This document shows positions 23,708 to 38,500 of a stretch of 64,000 bases of DNA, one piece after another. Origin of the DNA: Strigops habroptila (Eukaryota; Chordata; Aves; Psittaciformes; Psittacidae); the NCBI RefSeq assembly GCF_004027225.2, contig NC_046358.1:5732720-5796719 (forward strand). Direction: 5' to 3'. The translations under genes and the position numbers were made by a program. The notes beneath the pieces were generated by a model that made no database searches, was not told the DNA's origin, and saw only the letters and a list, made by a program, of their open reading frames with translations. Every line of letters begins with the position of its first letter. Position 1 is the first letter of the stretch.

Positions 23708-26700
23708 TTTATTTTTCCTATGCTAGGTCAGTAATTTAACACCTTGAAGCTTTCAAATCAAAAGCTAAAATGACTTTACTGCGTTGAATTATTAGCCCTG
23801 GATTAAAAACAAAAAAGGCAAATGGGGGCAGGAGGGGAATCTCTAAAAACAGAGGTCTTTTGATCAGAGCAGCATCCTGCAGTTTGCTGTAACTCAAGCT
23901 GGCCATTCTTATATAGTAGGAATTAAGGACTCCCCCTGCCAGGCAGGGCCCTATTAAAACACAATAGCTGCTTGAAAAGGGTAAGCAAGCTGATATGGAT
24001 ATAATAGACCACATATTGGGGCCCCTTTCTACTCTGAAATAAAGCTGCTTCTTAGAGTTATGAGCTGGGAAACCTAGTATTCAGGAAGATGGGAAAGAGC
24101 ATACAATGGAAGATGGTAAATAGCCCTGCAGAAGCCCTCCAAGGTGCTTAAGGGAAAAGTAAAGAAGCCTTCAGAGATAAGCATCAATCACCCAGGACTA
24201 GCTCTTTCAGGCTGCTCAGGTGGTATTTCAGACCACATGGGGTTGCAGTGAGCCTGGAAAGGTCTTGCTGGTATAAACAGAGATTTAGTTTTTATAGTAG
24301 AAAACACAGGGAGTTGTGCACCACAGAGACAGCTGCATGAATACCATTCTAACTGGTTTTATGGAGATCATTGCAAGTTGCTACCCAGCTTCCCACAAAA
24401 ACCCTTGCCCTTTCACCCCCAAAACCTAAACTAAATAAAACAATCTAGAATTATACCTACCCGAAGAAAGCTGCAAACTCTCCAGCTAATATACTTAGTA
24501 TTTGTTCAAACTGGTCCAACTATGCATTTTGGGGCAAGAAGAAAATTCCCTATTGAATTGCTGTCTAACCTTCTATATACTGAAGGTATGGGAGATTCAA
24601 GTCCTCAATAAGCTTTATTACCATGCAGCCATGCCCTCCATTCTTTGGCTTTCTTTATTAAGCTACAGATGTATTTTTGCCCTCCCTATCACGCCGTGGA
24701 ATTCATTCACTAGCAGTAAGATGCTACAGAAAGCATGCAGTGAACCTGTGGCAAGTGTGAGAAGACAGCACAAAGAAGAGAACCACTATTAAAAACACAA
24801 GCAACACAAGGCAGTGTTCAGATTTCCTCTAGTCTAACAACTCTGGAAGTAGCTCTGGAGTTGACATGGGCTGGACACTGGTTTTGATACCAAAATGTCA
24901 ATGTCCCCTGAAGGAGGAGTATGAATTTGAAAGTTATTGAATAACTGCACCCATCTTGTGCTGTTGAGATCAAAGCATAATGCTAAGTGAAGGCAAACTG
25001 GCTGATTGAAGGCCTCCTCTCTCCATTCTGCATGTAGTCTCCTGTATTTCTTATTGTAAGACAGCTCCATATTTTACAAGTTAGACTTTTCATTATTTTA
25101 GAAGGAAGCAGCACCATCACCTTATGACTGTGATGACCCAGGAACTACTGAAAGATAACTTACTGACTGTTTCTAACGGAGTCAATGCTGGTGCCATGCA
25201 TGCAGCTCCCATATTTGCTCTTGTCACTCTTGGTTAGACTGGAGGATTTCAGAAGAAGAAAACAATATTCAGTTGCTTTGGCAAGATTATAGCACATCAA
25301 AGACTGAGCAGCTTCCAGTATTTCCATCATGGCAACAAATGAACCCTGCTGAGATTCCTTTGTATAGATGAAGCTTCATCCTTTGATATTAATGATAACT
25401 CTGGATTTAGGGATTGCTAAACCACACTGTGCTCACTACAACTGCTTGGCTACAGTGTTGAGCGTACACTTTGTCTCATTAATTTGAAGATAGGGAATAG
25501 GATTAATTTTGCTGGACATGAGGTTACTGCAAGTCTCCAAGGCTAATGTCTTCTGGAATTTGTATGGTTTCAACTCCATACAGCATAGAAAGTCTCAGAT
25601 ACTCCGAAGACATCCAGATTTCCGGAAAGCTGACTTCTTTAAGAAAAGGAAAATAAACCAAGTTTTAAAAAATGCATTCTTCAGACAAGATACAAGACCT
25701 TCGGCATTTTGCTGTTCATGGTGAAGCAGAGATGGTGAAGGGATTTTATCCTGTAAAGGTTAAGGAACCCTATTATGGGATCTTATCACATCTCATTGCT
25801 GCAGGCGTTTGCTGATTTTTACAGCTCGGCACATCCAATTTAGGAGAAATTTTACGTTCATTGGCCTTGTCCACATTGGAACACACATATTCTTAGCAAG
25901 GCAATTAGAAATGCTCCTCAAGATTTGGTGGGACACCACAACATTTTACGGATGAAGAATGAATACACAAGTCCTTCCAACACCACAAAACCAAAAAAGC
26001 CCCAACCTCTGTCCTGAGCCATCTTTTCTTAAAGATCTCTCTGGGGAAAACACAGTGTTCCTCAAACCTACACTTTACTCCAATTGAATATAAAGTCTTA
26101 GAAGTTTAGACAGATGGAAGCTGAGGACTCCTCTGAAACTGATTTCCTATATATATATAGTAGCTTAGACTCTGACTAAAATGCTTCATTAAAACCAGAA
26201 CTAAACTATATGAGTTAGCTTCATCAGTAACTACACCTTTCTCTCTGTTACTATCACGTATTCAACAGTGTTTCTCTTACAGCTTGGGACAGTGAAAACT
26301 TATTGGAGGAAACAGTATGTTCAAAAAGAAATCCTAACAGAAAATGATAAAAGTATGCCTTGTCATTCTTAAAAATAAAAGCCCTCCTATTTAATAAGGG
26401 AAAAAACACCAACATGTGCCAAATTTCCTATGTTTTTCCAAAGCTGCTATTCTCTAGTGCATTTCTACTGAATTCCAGGTGCCAATTTCACATGACTAAA
26501 GCCATTTTCTTCAAAACATTTACAGAAGCTGCAGGAAATCCAATCCTTAAAGCATGTGACCAAGCATGTCAAGAGATTACTGCTTTAGATACACACTGCA
26601 GATTGCATGCAAAAGGCTGTAAATAGTCCCAAGTACATCTGCTGGGGACATGTTTAATTATGTCGCTATTTAACTCTCTCATTTTTTCCCTACAAAACAG

Positions 26701-27402
26701 CTGAGCTGTTTTCCAGAATGACAGAGAAGGATGCTTGTCAAACTGGGATCTCAGCACTGACTACCTGTTGAGCACCATGGTGAGCTCTGCTACAGACCCT
26801 TCCTCAGTGGAAGATGGACAATAGAAGATTGCCACAGTTCACCAATTCTGCCTTGAGAGACTCTTCCCTTCTGCGAGAACACAGACTATAACAGAGCAGA
26901 GACTTGTGATCAGAAATGCAAGAACAGTGGTAAGGCAGGAACTACCCAATCCCAGAGGTATTAAACCCAAGTAGACTGATGGAGAAAATAAAACATGGCA
27001 TCCCAAAAAGGATATGATGAGCACTGTGAAATGGCCAACTTATGAAATAAGTTATGGCAAAATAACCACAAAGAGCACACATGCAGGAGGCTCCTTAAAG
27101 ATCTTCTTAGGACCAGCAATGACTTCCATACCTATTTAGTTGTAGTGCCAAATGCAGGCAGTGGGATGGACCAGGGAGTAGAAAAACTGTATGACAAATG
27201 CCCATAACCAAGAAAAATTACTTCTTTATTACCTTCTAATTCAGATCAGAGAGATCAATTTTCAGCAATCCCTCGGATTTCGTCCTTTTCCTTTTCTCAC
27301 TAAATTATCCAAACTTGTTTCAAGAATAAATTTACACATTTGAAGCGTCACAAAAGTCTGATTTTAACTCCCAGGTGGGACCATGTCTACATCTCCAGGT
27401 TT

Positions 27403-27434
27403 GTAACATCATCAACTAGTAACATCATCAACTA
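27403..27434. repeat. Short tandem duplication, about 16-bp period
   Basis: TAACATCATCAACTAG is followed at once by TAACATCATCAACTAT. Confidence 0.8.
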
Positions 27435-30400
27435 TGATGAAAAGCAATAAAAAAAATTGGAAACAAACAGATTTATGCTCAAAGTTATGACCTAAAACTA
27501 GGCAGAAGATAGTACATTCAACTTTAGCCCAGAGAAAAAGCACAAACACAGTTATCTCGGATATATATAATCCTAATGCTCGTATCATTTGCCAGGTTTC
27601 TGGACTTTGGCTTTGGGAAACCTTCAAACATCTGTTCTTCAGTTTTATTAGCTATCAACACTGTCAACATGCAATTAGCTTTAACCATCATTTAAGGCAG
27701 CTCAACTTCATGGCAAATGTGTTGCATTTCAATATTCAAGGCTGTAAGAATGAATACAAATGTACTCAACTACATAAGGCCTCCATAAGATAGTCAGTTC
27801 ATTTCTGCTGCAACTATTCTGACAAAGACCACAAATAAATAGGGAATTTCCATGATGTAAAGGTACAGAAAAGAAGTGGGCAAAGACAGCACCACTACAC
27901 CAGTGAATACATATTAGACGCATCATAATCTGACCACACTGCATATAGAAGTTGTGATTGCCTTTCTTCATGTACCAAGCTGCACACTGCAGCTCAACCC
28001 AGTGTGCGAGTAAGTGAAGGGTTATCTACAGATAACTACCCTGTGCTGACAAGATGCTGATATCAAGTGCTAACAGCCATATGTTACGGCAAGTTCTCTT
28101 GATGTTTCTGACACCAAAACACTATTACAAGCTTCCTGAGTGGAGCACATTATCACATGCAGCATCAATATTCATATTCAATGCTATGTTACTCCTTCAG
28201 CTACGAGCTTTGCAAGATTGTTCTGCTTACCCAAAAAGCTTCTTTACCTTTTTATCCCCCCTATATTTCCTTGTGAGGGTTTGGACTCATCTGTGTATCA
28301 GCTCACCTGTAAGATTCTCAAGTATGTGGGAAGAAAACACTACATTTTCTAATATATTGGCAACACGTACAAACTACAGTGGGAATCAGTGTGTTATTCC
28401 CATTAACATATGCATTTTTCCCAGCTGTTTACTCAACAGCAGTCATCCCAATCAGCATATTTGTCAGGCTTGGACTTGTTGCAATGCTTATTACAAAGAA
28501 ACAACTCTGGGAAAATCAGGAATTCATAGATCCTGGCTGTCAGATGAAGATTCCAATGCTGTTTCTGCTGTCAAGCAGTTCTGTGATAAAAACATCACAC
28601 TTTGGGTGGCAGATCTACAAGTTCTGGACAAAATTCACATAATTTAAATCACAAATAAACTGAGTAATCCACAATCCCCAAATCTTCCATAGCTCTCATA
28701 TACAAAATGTATACCCCATGCACAGTAGACAAGGGGTATTGAAATCCCATTTCTAATATGGATTGGAGAAATTTAGATTACAGAAGAGACTTTGCTATTC
28801 TGACAACTCTTCTCTGTAGACGTAAGTCTGGTAAGGCAACAAATGGACTTTAAGAAAGGCTTTGTGTCCATTAACAACACTCTAAGTGGAGAAATACACA
28901 ACTATTATAGGTTCCCAGAAAGACTTATCAACAAATTCAGTCCTGCAAACCCATGTACTCTGTGGAGAGAGACTTTGAAAATGTCTTTCTCACAGCAACT
29001 TATTCACATTAGCTGCAAAATCTGCTCCTCAGAGCTTCTGGCATGAGAGCTGTGTCTGAGTGCATACATTCATTCTCTTGCCTCTGAGAACTGAAGAGCA
29101 AAGGAGAGGCTGACAGCACTCTTATGCAGTGCCCTAGGGATCAAGGAATCCCAAGCAAAAGCCTGTCAGGAATCATCAAGCACATTATCCCAGCTGAGAT
29201 TTGCAGCCCAAAGGGCTGTTCACAGCTAGGTCACTGACAGCAGCAGCTTCGTACCAACAGCCTGGCTCAGTCTTACATTGAGTGGGATAATTTTGTCTTT
29301 TTCTCTCCAGAGCAGAAGACATGTAGGAATTCTAACAGTATTTGAGGAACACATGAAATATCACTTTTGCAATTTCTCATAAGATTATATCTGAGAGAAT
29401 ATCAACATTTTATGTAAGAACCTGAAAGCAGCCTCTGAGGGGGGGTAACAACATGGATTTGCTCAAAACACATAGAACTAACACTAAAGAACCCACCAAC
29501 CAACACCCCTGATTTAATTGAGAACCTAATGAATGGCTCCATCTCTCAGAAGGGGAATGTGGCCCAGGCTGTAAAAGCCCTAAGGACGTTCTCACTACTG
29601 TTCCTGCTGTTTATACTACAATTGTACAAAGCAAGCAGACGACGTTCTACAATGCTAGATGCTGTAAAGTACATGCAGTACAATGTCAATTCTGTCTTGA
29701 AAAGCTTACCTGAACCTTACAAACAAGACAGAACAAGTTACCATGAAAAGGGGAAAGATGCAGAGCAGATGACAGCAAGATGATGACAATGATAAGGCCT
29801 GCATACACTGAGATGAAAAACAAATCGATGGCTCTAAGGTAGCTCTAAGAATCTCTCCTCTTTCGAAGCAGATAATTCAGCTTATTTCCAGTTGCCAATT
29901 AAGGTTGTCTTCAGTGAATGGCTTAATTCTCATGGGCATCCCATCTGTCCCATTCCTGGCCCTTCCCCCCTGTATTCCCCCCCTCCTCCAAGGGTACTGA
30001 GACAATTTTAAAGAGGACAACATTGTTTGCCCTACAGATATATTTAGGTGATGTTCTACAGCAGTACAGGAGTGAACAGGCCAAAAGTTTTTCTGCTACC
30101 AAAGCCTGTGTCACTGCTATTGCCAGAGAAAGCCAAAAAAAGCAGTATCATATTTGTCCCTAAGGAATGAATTGAACAAATTGTTCCAGCCAATCCAGAC
30201 AGCAAAAGAAAATGAGGTACTTACGTTGCTAGAAGTTGATACTTCTCACCATGATAACATCTTCCTATCCAAGGATCAAACTCTATAGCACCAGCAGTCC
30301 TGTTACTGTGAACAAAGCCACTGTTCCTTTGTGTAAAACAAGGCTCTACACAGTGCAGAGCTGGTATTTTGAGGCATGTAACAGATCTAAAAGCAGTATC

Positions 30401-32418
30401 TGACCCCCAACCCCCCCAAATACACCCATCACAGACACTTTCTCAGATAAGCATTATCAAACTGTCACACAAGATCCAGGCAGGGGCACTTCTGAGCTGG
30501 AGCCAGCAGAAACATCCTTTACACAAAAAGGGAATATCTCAGACATCAGCAGAGCCCAGTGGAGGTAGTGCTGCATCTGCAAGCTAAAAGCAAGATGTCT
30601 TTCCCAGTCATGTTCCAGCTGGCAGGTGGTCAGGGAGACATCTCACCAGAAACAAAAGAAGACACGAAGTGTTTTGAGAGAAGAACGTAGACCAAACAAC
30701 AGCCTTTTCCTGTGTCTCCCGTTCACGTGTGTTTGGTTTATCAAACTAACTATAAAAGTGATGGGAAGAAGAGTTTCCTGCCTGAGGTAAGTTATCACTG
30801 ATTCATATTTCTGAGCTTTCCAAAGAGGCTTAAACAGAGTATTGCATCTACCTGCAGGCTGGAAGAGAAAGTTTCAAGCAAAGGGTTAGCCCAGAAGAAG
30901 AGCAAAAATTACTGGTAGGAAGTCTCTTGGTCAAGAACACTTTTTGCTGCTTCTTCCAGATGAAGTGGGAAAAAACAAACCAAAACAACAACCAACTAAA
31001 CAAAACCCCCCAAAAACCCCCCACACAGACTCCCTTTAAGACCACAGAAAGTATAAAGTGGGATGCTCTGCACATTCCCTCTGCGTGATCAAATGCATTA
31101 GCACAGGGGCCCTGTTTTTCTTCAGTACAGGAAAGATCAAGAAAACAGGATGATAAATAATGTATAGGAGGAACATGTTCCTTTAAGATATGTTGGCAAA
31201 GAAGTCAGGCTGGAAGAAGTAAAGCAGCATTAGTGTGTAATTACACAGAGGGCTTTCAAGAGCCTGCATTTCATGGAGATTCAAAAGCAGAGCAGAGATT
31301 TCTTGGTAATGAACAAATATCAGTAGCATTTTAACATAGTTATAAAATCAGACTAGTCCTAAGAGAGGAATAATTTTATTAGTTTAGCTAAAAGATGTGG
31401 GTTAACTGGCAGAAGGGTGATTGATCCCTATTCCTGTAAGAGTCAGAAGTCAGTCAGATGAGCGGAGCCTCAAGGTACTCCCAGGATTGAAAGCAGATGT
31501 CCACATGATTGGGACAAATGAACAATGGAATTAAGTGGGAGAAAAAACAATATCCTTGAAGACTGAAAATATTCTGGAAGGAGAACTGAAGAGATGAAGG
31601 TCAGCCCTCTGCAATCAGCAATCCCAGTGCTAGGTTGTGGATAGTGGTGGAATACATAGCCAGTTTCATTTCCTAGAAACAACTAAAAACATTCATTGCC
31701 TGCAAAATACTTACTGCTTGATCCATACGGAGCTACGTGACCACACTTTTCAGCTCTGAAATTTCACTCAGGTTAAGCTAAACCCCAATAAAATGTGCTG
31801 AATTACCCATAAAAATAGTTGTTGTAACTGGCACAAAGATTTGAAGGGACTCACAGTGAGGTGGGGCATTGCAGTGCGTGATGGAAAGGCCATGGTTGCT
31901 CTTCCGTGGTGAATCCAGCAAGAGAGGTCCCTGGAACACCACTCTTGAGAAGTGTGTCCTCTGAGAAGAGTTTGGAGAATACCCAGTACCTGTCCTTGAC
32001 ACACTAACTTCATTACTTCTGAGAAGTTACTGGGCACCCTAATACCAAGTCCCTTCATTTGAAACCATTGCAGTGTACTTCAAAAATATGCACAAGCCAA
32101 TCCTCTCACTTAGAATAATCTGGAACAAGGGAAACATCGGGGGAGTGCACACAAACCTTCTGGAATCTCTCAAAGATACTGAGATCAAAGATAAAAATCA
32201 AGATCAAGCTTATTTGCTTGGCAGAGCAGTGCAGCCTTCAAAGCACAGCTGAACAAATGTTGACAGTTGTGTGAATGAACAGAAACCCATTGGGCAGTGA
32301 GGAGCCCTGGGTGACAGAATATACGACACTTTCATAACAGGAAACTTTCTGTTCTGAGCCTACACCGTTATTACCCATCATTTATTCTCCACTTTAAGAT
32401 TTGAAATGTGGGATTCTT

Positions 32419-32820
32419 TCATAGAATCATAGAATGGTTTGGGTTGGAAAGGACTTTAAGATCATCTAGTTCCAACTCCCTGCCATGGCCAGGGATGCCT
32501 CACACTAGAACATTGCGCCCAAGGCTCTGTCCAACCTGGCCTTGAACGCTGCCAGGGATGGAGCATTCACCACTTCTCTGGGCAACCTGTTCCAGTGCCT
32601 CACCACCCTCACAGTAAAGAACTTCTTCCTTGTACCTAACCTGAACTTCCCCTGCTTAAGTTTAAACCTATTCCTTCTTGTCCTATCGCTACAGCCCCTG
32701 ATGAAGAGTCCCTCTCCAGCATCCTTGTAGCCCCCTTCAGACACTGGAAGCTGCTCTGAGGTCTCCATGCAGCTTCTGTTCTCCAGGCTGAACAGCCCCA
32801 ACTTTCTCAGCCTGTCTCTT
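32419..32820 (-). mobile_element. CR1 LINE 3' fragment
   Basis: Begins on the plus strand with TCATAGAATCATAGAATGG, the inverted CR1 tail, and runs into the end of ORF2. Read on the minus strand an open frame of about 98 codons (32801-32505) includes [20 protein letters not shown], the conserved C-terminal CR1 ORF2 segment. It is 5' truncated and not a functional element. Confidence 0.95.
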
Positions 32821-33806
32821 TATTTAAGAGTTTCACAGCTCTCAAGATGACTAAGCCTGTTTGTGCTCTGGTACAAGGACACAGTTTGATCTGCTGAACT
32901 CCAGACATACTATAAAAAACAAAAAAGAAATGAGGGGAGGGGAAGACAGTGACTAGTTCTGACTTACTCACAGAAAAACCAAACATGCAACTTTTTCCTG
33001 TCTTTCAAGCAATCACCTCCACAGAACACTCTGTGTGAACAAAAAGCCATTTTAGAAATTCACATCTTACTTCAGAAATAAATAAATGGGAAAAACATGA
33101 TTAGCAGCACCTAAGTACGTCAGAGGGTTGTGTTCTGTGGTGACAGTTTTGTTTGTTATAATGATCTTGAATCACTATTTATTCTTTCAAAGGTGGAAGA
33201 AACACTACAGAGAAGCAAGGTGAGCAGTTTCAGAAGCGTGGAAGACCTCTTGCTCACTGTTTGATTTTTTTTAAGTATATATGATCAGAAGTTTAGAAAA
33301 GGCCTTGTGGTGTCAGCTTGAAAGTAGGTGCAAACCAAACCTGATCTTAAGAAATGCCTGAATAATGATTTCAACTGAGTATTTCAGAGCTACCTTGCCT
33401 TCAACTCTGGCAAAGAAACCCTGTTGGTGGGTGGAGGTCACTGTAGTCATGCTCTTTGTCTTTCTTAAGCTCTTGTTTACTGACTATTTGTTCAGCTGAC
33501 TAATGTCAGTATCACTTTCTGTGGAAACTCACCTATACCAGGTGGAGTATCATGATTCCCAATCACATCAAATGCACAGATTGTAGCTTCATTTGTCCCA
33601 AATGCCTACTCTCAGTCATTAACTCTGCAACCCTCACTTAACAGTGACCACTGCAGCTCGCTCAGAACATGGAAGTACACTGTTCATTAGGCTGATAGTA
33701 AGAGTTTAATTCCTGATAATACGTATTTTTTTAACTTTGGCAGTCTTCAAAGAGGGAAAGCATTTTGAGAGTTTAAGCTATTTTATAAACAACAACAAAA
33801 AAAAAA

Positions 33807-34016
33807 ATCACAGAATCATAGAATGGTTTGGCTTGGAAAGGATCATCTAGTTCCAACCCCTGCCATGGGCAGGGACATCTCACACTAAGCCATGTCACCC
33901 AAGGCTCTGCCCAACCTGGCCTTGAACACTGCCAGGGATGGAGCATTCACAACTTCTTTGGGCAACCTGTTCCAGTGCCTCACCATCCTCACAGTAAAAA
34001 ACTTCTTCCTTATACC
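33807..34016 (-). mobile_element. Short CR1 LINE 3' fragment
   Basis: Starts with AATCACAGAATCATAGAATGG on the plus strand and includes CCAACCTGGCCTTGAACACTG and ACAGTAAAAAACTTCTTCCT. Only about 210 bp remain. An A-rich stretch precedes its tail at 33793-33807. Confidence 0.92.
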
Positions 34017-35427
34017 AATCTCCTTATAAAATCTATGTAATAACAAGTATTTCTGAGGTCTTTCAAAGTCAGTATTCATTCTAGTTACTAAACCACAGAG
34101 AAAAATTAACAGTAAAACTAAACAGCATTGATTAGCTATTTGATTGTTGTAGTAAAACTGCCTTTATACTGTTTTGCATGAGCCTTCCAGATTTTGCCAC
34201 ACGGGTGACTCGCACCAAGAGCAAGTTGGAAGTACTTTATGGAGAGCAAACAGATAACATACTACCAGGAAATCCCATTTTCTTGTTACAATGCCATCTA
34301 TCCAAAAGATCTCTTCTCTAAAGAGATGGAGCCAGATGGCCTGTGCTTTACCTCTTCTGCCAGGATGGTCAAACCACACTACTCCTCAACTGCTTGTTAC
34401 CCTAACTCAAAAAACAAGAAAAAAAAGCTTTAAGCCTTTCCCCTCTGACTTGCTGTTACTCATTCACCAGTCAGAATCTCAGTTGTTTAAGTTGAGAATG
34501 TGCACAGGGCAAAAAATATACTGCAAGTTGTCCAAAGTAGCAAGTTAAGCCTCATTTGGAGATTAGAAGGACACTGATATACAGGAAAAAATTTTTTTCT
34601 GATGTACAGAAAAAAAAACCCAAAACAAAATCCACAAAAAAACCTTAAAACTGTGGTCAACTGGAAAAGAAAGCTACTCCTATGCTTTGAAATCCTGTTC
34701 TACTACTGTAGCAGCAGTAGTACTACTCTACTACTCTGTATTACAGAGACTATTGTGAAATACTCTGCACGTTGACTTGCCTCAGAAAAAAGATAACAGG
34801 AAAGGAAGCAAACAAGGAAAGACTTTGAAATGGGCATCAAAAGACAGAAACATACAACCACTGCAAGCACATGCATTACCAACAGATCTTTAATGAAGCT
34901 GCCTGGAAGAGTTTTAGACATTGTGCAAGACATCATCAAGTTGGCAAAACATACAGCAATTGGCTATGTCAACATGAACAACACTGAAGACCAGCACATA
35001 GCTTTTTCCTAAAAGAGTCTTTCACCATCTTGTTCAACAGAACAACAACCACACAAGGAGACAAAGCAGTTCAAATTCATACTCAGAAAAAGGAAGAATG
35101 AGCGCTGCTGAGACCAGCAGCAGTCTTTGCTTTTGATACTAACAGCCCTGATTAAGACAAGCAGAATTTAGGGGGTTTATATGCTTTTAAAAGCTCTGTT
35201 GCCCAAAGTGACCGCTCCACATGAATGTTTGTAACAGAAGAGGTACTGAACTGTACGAAACCCATGCACGTTTCCGAAACATGCTCAGGCAGCCCTTGGC
35301 TAACCCAGTGAACTCCAGCATTCACAACATAATCAGCATGTGTCCAGCTCCATTCTCCATGTACCCTGCCTGTTTCCAAAAGCCCCCCCTCAGGCTGGCC
35401 GTATTGGCAGTGTCCTGATGTACTTAC

Positions 35428-35530
35428 TATTCAGTGAAGAACCTGGCAATGCCATACTGACTAATATCTTCTCTGTTCTCCAGCAGCTGGCTCACTGCAT
35501 CCTCCATGTACGTGAGGACATGTCTTTGAG
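35428..35530 (-). CDS. CSTPP1: CSTPP1 (C11orf49) coding exon 2
   Basis: Read on the minus strand, a pyrimidine-rich tract ending in TTTGCAG precedes the first exon base at 35530. The exon is 103 nt and encodes residues 16-49 plus two bases of codon 50. It includes QRHVLTYMEDAVSQLLENRE and then DISQYGIARFFTE, which I recognise as the highly conserved N-terminal block of C11orf49. It resembles the RIIa-like/LisH-like helical segments found in centrosomal proteins, but I assign no domain name firmly. The donor is GTAAGT at 35427-35422, a consensus match. The split codon TA|C gives Tyr at position 50 when joined to exon 3. The reading frame is open throughout. Confidence 0.95.
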
Positions 35531-38500
35531 CTGCAAATAAAAGACAGTAAGAGACAGAAGTTAGAATATAAGGGGCCTGCAAAGCCCAGAGCCAGACCAG
35601 CCTAGTTGTGTGCCTTACACAACAAGCCAACAAGCATTTGCTCCCTCAATTAGAGTAGAGGTTTCATTCTCCTAGATACGGATAGTCAAATTCCTGACCT
35701 AAATCCTGCTTTCTTTCCTGGCCACACAGAGTTAGTCATTAACAGTGCTGACCCTCTTTTAAAATCCCCTGAGATTCTGAGAGTGAAGGAAAAGGAGAAG
35801 GAGTTGTTAGGCTGCCTCACTGGAAAATGCTTACTCAAGAGGAGTTCCTGATCTCTGCTCTGAGTCACTGCCATCTTTCCTACACAGATTGCCAATGCTC
35901 TATCGATGGGGCTGTTACAGAGCTGTGGGTGTTCCCTGCCCTTCCCTCCTTACTAAAGCCAAGTAGCTCTAAGGTTGTTCTGGAAAGTTTCTTTTTCCTA
36001 AAGGTGCAAAAAAAAAAAGCACATCTGTTTTCATACAAGCATCAGTGAATGTTCTTGGAATGGCAGGTGGGGAACATGTCTTAATGTCAAGAGAGATTTA
36101 TATTGCTCAACAGTCTCAAATAACTGCCTCAACCAAACATCAGGAAATTTCAGAAGCGGTGGATCTGCCAGTATCCAACCACAGAATGTCACTCACTTGT
36201 AAGACTCCTGAGTAAAGATAGTTTGGTACAACACAAACAATTTTGCTGCTTCTACAGGAGGCAGACTCTCCACAAATCAAGCATTTGCCAGGGAGGAAGC
36301 AGCAGAGATTTGCCACTCAGCCCCTTTGATGTTTTTGGCTACAAACCAAGCTGAAGCAACAAAGAGCCGAGTCTCGGGTGATGCGCCAGCTACCAAGCAG
36401 AAGAGCTTCCAACTCTACAAGTTCAACAATCAGAAGACAAGTCACAACGAACCCAGGAAAATCATTCCTAACCTGGAAAGCACACAAACCCTGTTCCCAA
36501 AGCACACACCTCCATCCTAAACACGTATGCTACTGCACCTCTGCAAGTAGTGTCGTGTCCTAAAAAGAGCAGGAGAAAACCCTTAGGGGATATAGGAAAA
36601 GCAAGGGCTGTTCTTGCTCCTTGCCAATCTGTTCCAGACTTGGCAGCATCACTCCTTCACCAGCAACTGGCCAACCTCAGACCCACATCAATATTCTTCA
36701 AACCAGTTTAATTTGTGCTTAATATCCTGGTGAGCATCAAGCCTGTGCCACTTCATATACAGCACGGAAGTCCCTTTCATCTTAGTGTGAGGCAGGTGGA
36801 CTTCAAGAGAGACCTGGAAATGATTATTCCCAGTGGATACAGTGATTAAAAGCATGTCTGAATATTGATTGCTATCAGGGGATTTCTCTGCCTAGAACAC
36901 ATTTCAGGACAATGGTAAAATTGGTTAAGCACACCCTGGAAAATACCTTGCAGCTGATAGCAAAATGGTGAGCCAAAGGTTCAAAGATATTATCTGGCAC
37001 TAAAAGATGTAGGGCGTAGCTTTATTTAATTATTTTAATGCAAAGGAATAAATTTAATTTATGTGAGTGATTAAAGAAAAATAGCTCTGCGCACCTGTGT
37101 CCCCTGAGGGAGGAATGAGTCGTGCAGCTCAGGCTCAGGCTCCAGATATCAGCAACCAGGGAACTTGATTTCAGCCCATCCTTTCCCCCTCTTCATCACG
37201 CAGCCCCTCATGCCCTCAGAAACTGTCTCACCAGGCCCCTCTTGAGTTGTCAGCGTTACCAGATTAAGCCAAGAAATGGTACTAGAAGACAGGCTTCCAC
37301 TTCTGTCAGCCTGCAAAACCATTCTCAAACCCTTGGGGGGAAGTATACGCTCCTTTCATAGTATAGCCCCTTCTTTAGAGTCATTAAGCCCTCCCCTAAA
37401 AGCCTATGGGAATAGACAGGCATGGTCCCACAGTGCTACACAGCATGATGTGACTGACCTCTGTAACAAACACTTTTGAGTCTGCTCCTGGAGAATGAAT
37501 TAACTTTCAACTCCGAATTTCAGACATTTCTGTCACACTTAAAAATGGACACAAATATGTTGAATACAGTCACTGGTAAAAGGGTATTTCTGTTAAGCTT
37601 GGCCTAAGGATCCTGGCAAAGAACATCTCCCTGTTTCCAAGAAGGCAGGTAGAGGTGTGGGGGAGAGAAATTGGTGAGCAGAGAAGCTGAAGGAAACAGC
37701 ACTTGCAATCTCCTTGAGAAGTGTCTCTCTCCAGCTCTTTGGCTGCTGTTTTCCAGGTAGCACAGCTCATGCTGCCAAACCAAACTCCAGCTCTGGCTTC
37801 CTGTTCGCTGGCTGCCCAGTTCCATGGGATGGTACAAGTGGTGTGTTGTATAACCCAATCAACTCTACCCTACACAGAAAAGCCATAGAATCAAATCTAA
37901 TTTGCAGGCAGGTTCTAGCAGGCCAGAGAGGCAAAATAAAGTGCTAGGAGTCTGGTTATAGCAAAAATAGGAGTTCCATAACTTATACACAAATGGACTT
38001 TCCATAACAAACACTGGAACATTATTTATGCAAGCAGAGTTAAATATCTGGGGGGTCCTGTGCAAAATAAATGAGCTGGTTCAGATGGTTTAATAGGTTT
38101 TGAAAATTTGGGGAGATCCTGGTGTATTGGAACACATGCTGCTCATATTTTTGAGGCTTACTTTGCAATAATCAGGCAGCAAGTCCAAAACAGAATGTAA
38201 AGTCCAAATACTCTGCTATTACAGCTTGCTGTCTCTATTTTCTTCCTGATAGAACTCCAGTATCCTGCATTTTCCACTCAGGAGGAATTACAGTATGTGA
38301 TAATCCTCAGCATTTATTTGTTTATGGCTTATTGCAACAAAGGCTCTCCTCCCTATTCATACAACACTTTCCAATGCAACCCATATTTGCTAAACTCTTC
38401 CATGAAAACCCATGCAACTATCCCAAGCAGTAAGTAAGTGTTCCTGCCACACTCATCTGGTAAGTGCTACTCTTTGCTGTCAGCTTTAAGAATTACTAGG

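Larger units (their letters stand above)
17948..35427 (-). other. CSTPP1: CSTPP1 intron 2
   Basis: A 17.5 kb intron between exons 2 and 3, with donor GTAAGT at its 35427 end and acceptor CGCAG at its 17948 end. It contains CR1 copies at 32.4 and 33.8 kb, an AT-rich simple repeat at 18.3 kb, a 15-base C run at 23.7 kb and a MIR-like fragment at 19.7 kb. The open frames in it, the longest about 197 codons at 28.05-28.65 kb, resemble no protein I know. Most of the rest is unremarkable. Confidence 0.85.

Noticed and set aside
28054..28647. Open frame of 197 codons in CSTPP1 intron 2
   Set aside because: No recognisable domain, codon bias or splice context; Cys- and Ser-rich random-looking translation in an AT-rich intron.
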